Shown here: piece after piece, positions 5,999-10,017 of the stretch
Layout of the letters: each line of letters begins with the position of its first letter
How positions within the stretch are numbered: the stretch's first letter is position 1
Assembly: GCA_024689165.1 (NCBI GenBank)
Contig: JAILDS010000148.1
Span: 1-10,017 of the forward strand
From: Clostridia bacterium
GTDB lineage: Bacteria > Bacillota > Clostridia > Oscillospirales > Acutalibacteraceae
Direction of reading: 5' to 3'
DNA length: 10,017 nucleotides
Made by a program: the position numbers and the translations under genes
Notes under the pieces: generated by a model
The model's input: only the letters and a program-made list of their open reading frames with translations
What the model was told of the DNA's origin: nothing
Database searches by the model: none

Positions 5999-8293
5999 AT
6001 GAAAAAGCTCATCAGTATGTTTTTGACCATGACGCTCGTTTTTATCATGCCCGGCATGTTCGCCGCGTTCTCCCCGCGCTCACGGGCGGCTGAACCCGAG
6101 GAGGGACCGAACGACCTGTTCGTTTCTCCCTCCGGCGACGACAGCGCCGCAGGAACGAAGGATGCGCCTCTTAAAACGATTCCGGCCGCTAAAGAGAGAC
6201 TGAAAGCTTTGAAGGGCGTCGTCGCAGAGGATGAGACCGTCCGGGTATGGCTGCGCGGCGGCAGGTATGAGCAGACCGAACCCCTCGCGTTCGGTCCGGA
6301 CGACCTGCCTAACGTCACTTTCGCGTCTTTCCCGGGTGAAGAAGCTCTGATCACGGGCTCGCGCGCGATCACCGGTTTTTCGGAAGAGACGGTCAACGGC
6401 GTAAGGGTATTCACAAAGACGCTGGATCCCGAGTCGGATCCCGTGGGCTTCAAATCGCTGTTCTGCGGCGGGGAGCAGCTTCCGGTCGCGCGTTATCCCG
6501 AAAAAGGCTATTTCAAGGTCAAAGCGACAGCGCCGGAGGACGACCTCTGGACCGCTGAAAACACGCCCTGGTCGCTGACGTACGGACAGCGTTCGTTCTT
6601 CGCCGACCCCGAAGATCTGACTGAGTTTACAAATCCGCAGGACGTGCAGGTGCGCATCCTGCACTACTGGCACGACGAGCTGATGTTCCTGACCGGCGTC
6701 GACTATGCGACGGGCAAGCTGAGCCTGTCGCGGCCCTCGTCGATGCTGATCAGAGACATAGACCGCTATTACTTCGAGAACGTTTTCGAGGCGATGAACG
6801 AGCCCGGAGAATGGTACCTGAATACACAGACCGAAAAGCTGTATTACGTCCCACGTGACGGCGAGACCGCCGACTCTCTGACGCTTTACGCCTCGTCACT
6901 TGAGCGGCTTGTCGAGATCGAGGGCGTGGACGGCATTTCTTTTGATCGCGTCCGTTTTACCGAGACCGACTGGATGATCCCCGTTCCCACCGATTGGTGC
7001 GGAGAATGGCGGGGGCCGGCGGACATCGACGCGCCTCAGGCGGCGTACGACGTGCGCGGAGTCATCGAGGTCAGATACGCTCAGAACGTTTCGTTCACCA
7101 ACTGCGAGTTTACCAACCTCGGCGCGTCCGCGGTAAAGCTTCTCGCAGGCGTTAAGCGCAGCCGTGTGGACAGCTGCCTTTTCCGCAATATCGCCGCGAC
7201 GGGCGTATTCGTCGGCGGTACTAACTGCAGACCCGAGGAAGCCGACTGCACCGCGGATATCACGGTCACGAACAACGATATCTCGGGCTACGGCAGAAAA
7301 TTCTTCTGCGCCATAGGCGTTCAGATCACTTACTGCGACGGAGCTCAGATCTCTCACAACGAGATATCCGACGGCTACTATACCGCGATCTCCGACGGCT
7401 GGGTCTGGGGCTACAGTTACCAGCTGACGAACAATATCAAAATCACGGAGAACCTGGTTTATAACATCGGGCAGGGCTGGCTTTCCGATATGGGCGGCGT
7501 TTACACCCTCGGCATACAGCCGGGCACCGTTATCTCCGGCAACGTTTTCCATAACGTCGCCGCCGACCCAGGCGAGGGCGGCTACGGCGGCTGGGGCGTT
7601 TATCTTGACGAGGGTTCCTCTCAGATTCTTGTGGAAAAGAACCTCGTTTTTGCATGCGGCAGCGATTCGTATCACCTGCATTACGGTAAGGACAACACGG
7701 TCAGAAACAATATCTTCGCCATGAGCGGCGAGTCGCAGGTCCGCGTGAATTCCCGCGACGAAGGTCACAAGACCGCCGATTTCACAGGGAACATCATACT
7801 GACCGACAACGGCGCCCCCGCGTTCAGCCTAATGCACTCCGCTGCGAACCTTACTGCGGAAAACAATACGCTCTGGGATCTTTCCCTCGGCAGAGACGTG
7901 TTTGTGTGCAAAGGCGGCTCAGGCGACAGAAAAATGACGGTGAAACAGGCGCAGACAGCCCGTCTTCTCGGAAATACCTCGGTCGCCGATCCCATGTTCG
8001 CGGATGCGGGAAATTTCGATTTCACGCTGAGCTCGGATTCGGCTGCGGTAAAAAACGGTTTTGAAACGTGGGATTATACCGCCGCGGGCACGATCGGAGG
8101 TACGACGGTCGGGCTTGCTCTTCAGGGCGGACAGACCGCGTACGGCGACGGAGCGCACGCAGTAACGGAAGGTGTCCCCGAGGGCTTCTGCCGTTTCTGC
8201 GGCGCCGTCCACACGGGCTTTTTCGGCAGTATAGCCGCGTTTTTCCACAACATATTCCTTTTCTTCAGGAATCTGTTTTCCACAGACGCGTGA
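5999..8293 (+). CDS. Secreted right-handed beta-helix protein, possibly GH141-like glycosidase
   Basis: This 764-residue exported protein follows a clean SD (GGGAGG, 5985-5990). The signal peptide covers about residues 1-31 (hydrophobic core FLTMTLVFIMPGMFAAF, then SRA-AE). Residues 40-75 carry the FVSPSGDD...GTKDAPLKTI opening of DUF1565-type beta-helix proteins, followed by a passage (about 108-175: ALITGSRAITGF..., QLPVARYPEKGYF) resembling GH141 proteins, a family with alpha-fucosidase and xylanase members. Residues about 350-640 hold repeated parallel beta-helix coils rich in N-x-I/V/F turns. A DPMFADAGNFDF segment near 665 is the usual closing strand of such proteins. The protein then ends with a CxxCGxxxH motif and an aromatic helix. 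I cannot assign catalytic residues, so GH141 is tentative and a pectate-lyase-like or GH120-like activity is possible. The downstream arabinofuranosidase suggests a plant cell-wall (arabinoxylan or pectin) substrate. Confidence 0.85.
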   Translation: MKKLISMFLTMTLVFIMPGMFAAFSPRSRAAEPEEGPNDLFVSPSGDDSAAGTKDAPLKTIPAAKERLKALKGVVAEDETVRVWLRGGRYEQTEPLAFGPDDLPNVTFASFPGEEALITGSRAITGFSEETVNGVRVFTKTLDPESDPVGFKSLFCGGEQLPVARYPEKGYFKVKATAPEDDLWTAENTPWSLTYGQRSFFADPEDLTEFTNPQDVQVRILHYWHDELMFLTGVDYATGKLSLSRPSSMLIRDIDRYYFENVFEAMNEPGEWYLNTQTEKLYYVPRDGETADSLTLYASSLERLVEIEGVDGISFDRVRFTETDWMIPVPTDWCGEWRGPADIDAPQAAYDVRGVIEVRYAQNVSFTNCEFTNLGASAVKLLAGVKRSRVDSCLFRNIAATGVFVGGTNCRPEEADCTADITVTNNDISGYGRKFFCAIGVQITYCDGAQISHNEISDGYYTAISDGWVWGYSYQLTNNIKITENLVYNIGQGWLSDMGGVYTLGIQPGTVISGNVFHNVAADPGEGGYGGWGVYLDEGSSQILVEKNLVFACGSDSYHLHYGKDNTVRNNIFAMSGESQVRVNSRDEGHKTADFTGNIILTDNGAPAFSLMHSAANLTAENNTLWDLSLGRDVFVCKGGSGDRKMTVKQAQTARLLGNTSVADPMFADAGNFDFTLSSDSAAVKNGFETWDYTAAGTIGGTTVGLALQGGQTAYGDGAHAVTEGVPEGFCRFCGAVHTGFFGSIAAFFHNIFLFFRNLFSTDA
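8183..8290 (+). other. CxxCGxxxH micro-motif plus aromatic C-terminal tail of the beta-helix protein
   Basis: This covers the last 36 residues (729-764). It begins GFCRFCGAVHTG, with C731, C734 and H738, and continues directly into FFGSIAAFFHNIFLFFRNLF (741-760), ending STDA. The helix aligns gap-free with the phosphoesterase tail. The Cys-Cys-His trio could bind a metal or form a disulfide, but with only three visible ligands a zinc-ribbon fold is not demonstrated. From memory, similar Cys-x-x-Cys-Gly plus Phe-rich ends occur on other clostridial secreted proteins; that needs a database check. Confidence 0.65.
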
Positions 8294-8311
8294 CAGACCG
8301 ATAACGGACGA

Positions 8312-8336
8312 AAAAGCGCCGCTGTCGAGGCGTTTT
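8312..8336 (+). terminator. Possible weak intrinsic terminator or attenuating hairpin
   Basis: Between the beta-helix and arabinofuranosidase genes, AAAA(G)CGCC pairs with GGCGTTTT across an 8-nt loop. One G is bulged and the T run is only four bases. The G-C core is just 4 bp, so termination would be partial at best. It lies 18 nt after the stop codon, a usual position. The rest of the 135-nt gap (8294-8428) shows no convincing promoter or operator, only the SD GGAGGA at 8417-8422. Confidence 0.35.
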
Positions 8337-8428
8337 ACGATGAGATGTTACGGGAGCTTTACCGGGGCCTGAAAAACCGACGGGGCGATAACGCTTCTGC
8401 CGCCCTGTGACCGAACGGAGGAAGACTA

Positions 8429-10017
8429 ATGGCAAAAACGATCGGTATCAAGGTCGATACGAATAAAACGGAACCGCTGTCGGAGTACATTTTCGGGCAC
8501 AACCTTGAGCATACCCGCTCTGCCGTCAACGGCGGGCTTTCGGCTCAGATGCTGAGGAACCGCAAATTTGCCGGCAAACCCTCGATCATCGGCGTAGCCT
8601 CCGAATGGGATGGGGTCGGCGACCTCGCCTTCTTTCAGAATGACGGCTCAGACGCCTATACACGCCATATCGGCTGCGAAAAAATGCCCAGAAGGAACGA
8701 GCTGCAGAGCCAGAGAGCTCAGAACGTCCATGGAGGTGTGTGCGGCATCAGGCAGGGCAGCCTTTACATAAAAAGCAAAACCGAATACGAATTCAGAGCG
8801 GTAGTGAAAAGCTGCGAGCCTGTCCGTCTCAGGGCCGCTTTGACAAGCTCGGACGGAGCCACAACGCTGGCGGAAGCTTTTTTTGACGTCGAACCCGGCG
8901 ACTGGGAGATCCTGCGCGCGGAGTTTGAGCCGGAGGAATCAGACGACTCGGGCTGTCTTTACCTTACGTTTTTCGAGAAGACGCTTGTGACTTTCGGCGC
9001 GGCGTCTCTCATGCCCGCCGACAATTTCCGCGGCATGAGGCGGGACGTCGTCGATTGCCTCAAACAGATCGCACCTACTGTCCTGCGCTGGCCCGGAGGC
9101 AATTTCGCGGGCGAATACCGCTGGAAGGACGGCCTTCTTCCGTCCGACATGCGCGGACCGCTTCAAAGCTTCATGGAAGACGAGACGCAGCCATACAGTC
9201 ACGGCTACGATTTTCACGAGATATCCACGGACGACTTCATAGCCCTTTGCCGTGAGATCGGAGCAGAGCCGTTCCTGACGATAAACGCCGTCTGGAACAC
9301 GCCGGAGGAAAGCGCCGGGTGGGTGGAATACTGCAACGGTCTGGCCGATACGGAGTACGGCGCAAAACGCGCCGGAAACGGCAGCGCCGAGCCCTACGGA
9401 GTCCGTTTCTGGTCGCTGGGCAATGAGATGGGATACGGCCATATGGAAGGCCCGAAAGGCCCCGCAGAATACGCTTCGCTCGCGAGGCTTCACGCGGAGG
9501 CGATGCTTGATGCCGATCCGCAGATCGAGCTTTTCAGCTCAGGACCGTACCCGAACGACGACTGGGCGCGCGATTCCGCCGCCGCGCTTCTGCCGATCGT
9601 TAAGAACGTTTCGCTTCACCATTACGCTTTCCCGCAGATGGACTATACGGAAAAACGGCTTGAAAACACATACCTTTCGGTCGCCGGCGCCGCCGCGGGA
9701 GTCGCTCAAACGGCCGAGCGGATGCGGAAAAGCCTTGACGGGCTTGCGCCGGGAGCCGTTATCTCTTACGACGAGTGGAACATCTTTTACAGCTGGTTCC
9801 GTCCCTCCTGCGTCGCCGAGGGTATTTTCGCGGCAAAAGTGCTCAATATGCTCGTCAATCGTTCCTCCCGGCTCGGTATAGCCTTTTGCACGTATTTCCA
9901 GCCGGTGAACGAGGGGGCGATCGAAGTCGATCCGGGCTCGGCCCGCCTGACTGCGAGCGGTCAGATGTTCGAGCTTGCCCGCATCCATCACGGCGGGTCT
10001 CTCTGCAGGCTTGAAGG
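8429..10017 (+). CDS. Alpha-L-arabinofuranosidase, GH51 (3' end beyond window)
   Basis: The first 529 codons of a GH51 arabinofuranosidase are present; the stop lies beyond the right edge. The enzyme removes terminal alpha-L-arabinofuranosyl groups from arabinoxylan, arabinan or their oligosaccharides. ATG 8429 follows SD GGAGGA (8417-8422) with 6 nt spacing, and there is no signal peptide, so it should act in the cytoplasm on imported oligosaccharides. Family motifs in order are IFGHNLEHTRSAVNGG (near 22-37, matching the GH51 IYGHFxEHxGxxIYGG opening), LRWPGGNFAGEYRWKDG (219-235), WSLGNEMG with acid/base E333, the HHYAFP strand, and YDEWN with nucleophile E449. Both catalytic glutamates are intact. 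The visible part covers the barrel and the start of the C-terminal beta-sandwich region. The opening HNLEHTRSAVNGGLSAQMLRNRKF differs from the commonest GH51 form, so a divergent subgroup with altered specificity is possible. The 135-nt gap allows a separate promoter. Confidence 0.9.
   Translation, partial: MAKTIGIKVDTNKTEPLSEYIFGHNLEHTRSAVNGGLSAQMLRNRKFAGKPSIIGVASEWDGVGDLAFFQNDGSDAYTRHIGCEKMPRRNELQSQRAQNVHGGVCGIRQGSLYIKSKTEYEFRAVVKSCEPVRLRAALTSSDGATTLAEAFFDVEPGDWEILRAEFEPEESDDSGCLYLTFFEKTLVTFGAASLMPADNFRGMRRDVVDCLKQIAPTVLRWPGGNFAGEYRWKDGLLPSDMRGPLQSFMEDETQPYSHGYDFHEISTDDFIALCREIGAEPFLTINAVWNTPEESAGWVEYCNGLADTEYGAKRAGNGSAEPYGVRFWSLGNEMGYGHMEGPKGPAEYASLARLHAEAMLDADPQIELFSSGPYPNDDWARDSAAALLPIVKNVSLHHYAFPQMDYTEKRLENTYLSVAGAAAGVAQTAERMRKSLDGLAPGAVISYDEWNIFYSWFRPSCVAEGIFAAKVLNMLVNRSSRLGIAFCTYFQPVNEGAIEVDPGSARLTASGQMFELARIHHGGSLCRLE

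Noticed and set aside
6424..6443. Direct repeat of GGATCCCG
   Set aside because: It is a short in-gene repeat encoding Asp-Pro twice, with no further copies or structure around it.
6896..7768. Long minus-strand open frame inside the beta-helix gene
   Set aside because: It lies wholly inside a strongly supported + strand gene and its product has no recognisable family features; it is a codon-bias shadow. The same applies to the other minus-strand frames, for example 90-773 and 5593-6453.
8189..8215. Full zinc-ribbon domain at the beta-helix protein C-terminus
   Set aside because: Only two Cys and one His are present in the micro-motif; the paired second knuckle needed for a zinc ribbon is absent.
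8294..8410. 38 sense codons in frame after the beta-helix protein stop, encoding a helix-like peptide, suggesting readthrough or a small gene
   Set aside because: An open run this long is common by chance in DNA of this composition. It has no start with an SD, and the tail right before the stop matches the ends of two other proteins, so TGA 8291 is the true end.

Overview
The window looks like a chromosomal segment of an uncultured Clostridia-type (Bacillota) bacterium, probably an anaerobic gut or fermenter polysaccharide degrader. The reasons are Gram-positive-style Shine-Dalgarno (SD) sites (one matches 9 nt of the 16S 3'-end complement), signal peptides of the MKK-hydrophobic-AXA type, a stand-alone PII-like regulator beside an antiporter, and aromatic C-terminal helical tails that I associate with secreted clostridial proteins. 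G+C is moderately high (judged by eye, not computed). The genus cannot be named from this sequence.

Every supportable gene is on the + strand. In order: the 3' end of an unidentified gene (2-106); an M20 metallopeptidase of the carboxypeptidase S/PM20D1 type (135-1637); a secreted calcineurin-like phosphoesterase (1651-3333); a small PII-like protein (3335-3703); a CPA-type cation:proton antiporter (3728-4927); a membrane-anchored GH18-like protein (4924-5937); a large secreted right-handed beta-helix protein, possibly GH141-like (5999-8293); and the first 529 codons of a cytoplasmic GH51 alpha-L-arabinofuranosidase that runs off the right edge (8429-10017). The first six genes are packed with gaps of 28, 13, 1 and 24 nt and then a 4-nt overlap, so they probably form one transcription unit. 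The gaps widen to 61 nt and then 135 nt before the last two genes. A weak hairpin with a short T run lies in the 135-nt gap. No stretch over 300 nt lacks a gene, and no RNA gene, insertion sequence or CRISPR array was seen.

Functionally there are three parts. The first is a set of exported or membrane-associated hydrolases (M20 peptidase, phosphoesterase, GH18-like, beta-helix). The second is a transport pair in which a separate PII-like protein may gate an antiporter that lacks its own regulatory domain. The third is the start of a plant-polysaccharide module: an exported beta-helix carbohydrate-active protein followed by an intracellular arabinofuranosidase.

The most notable unexplained signal is a shared aromatic amphipathic tail. 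The last residues of the upstream partial gene, the phosphoesterase and the beta-helix protein align without gaps over 20 residues (F at 1, F at 8 and I at 12 in all three), although their main domains are unrelated. In the beta-helix protein a CxxCGxxxH micro-motif precedes the tail. This may be a protein-localisation or surface-retention signal.
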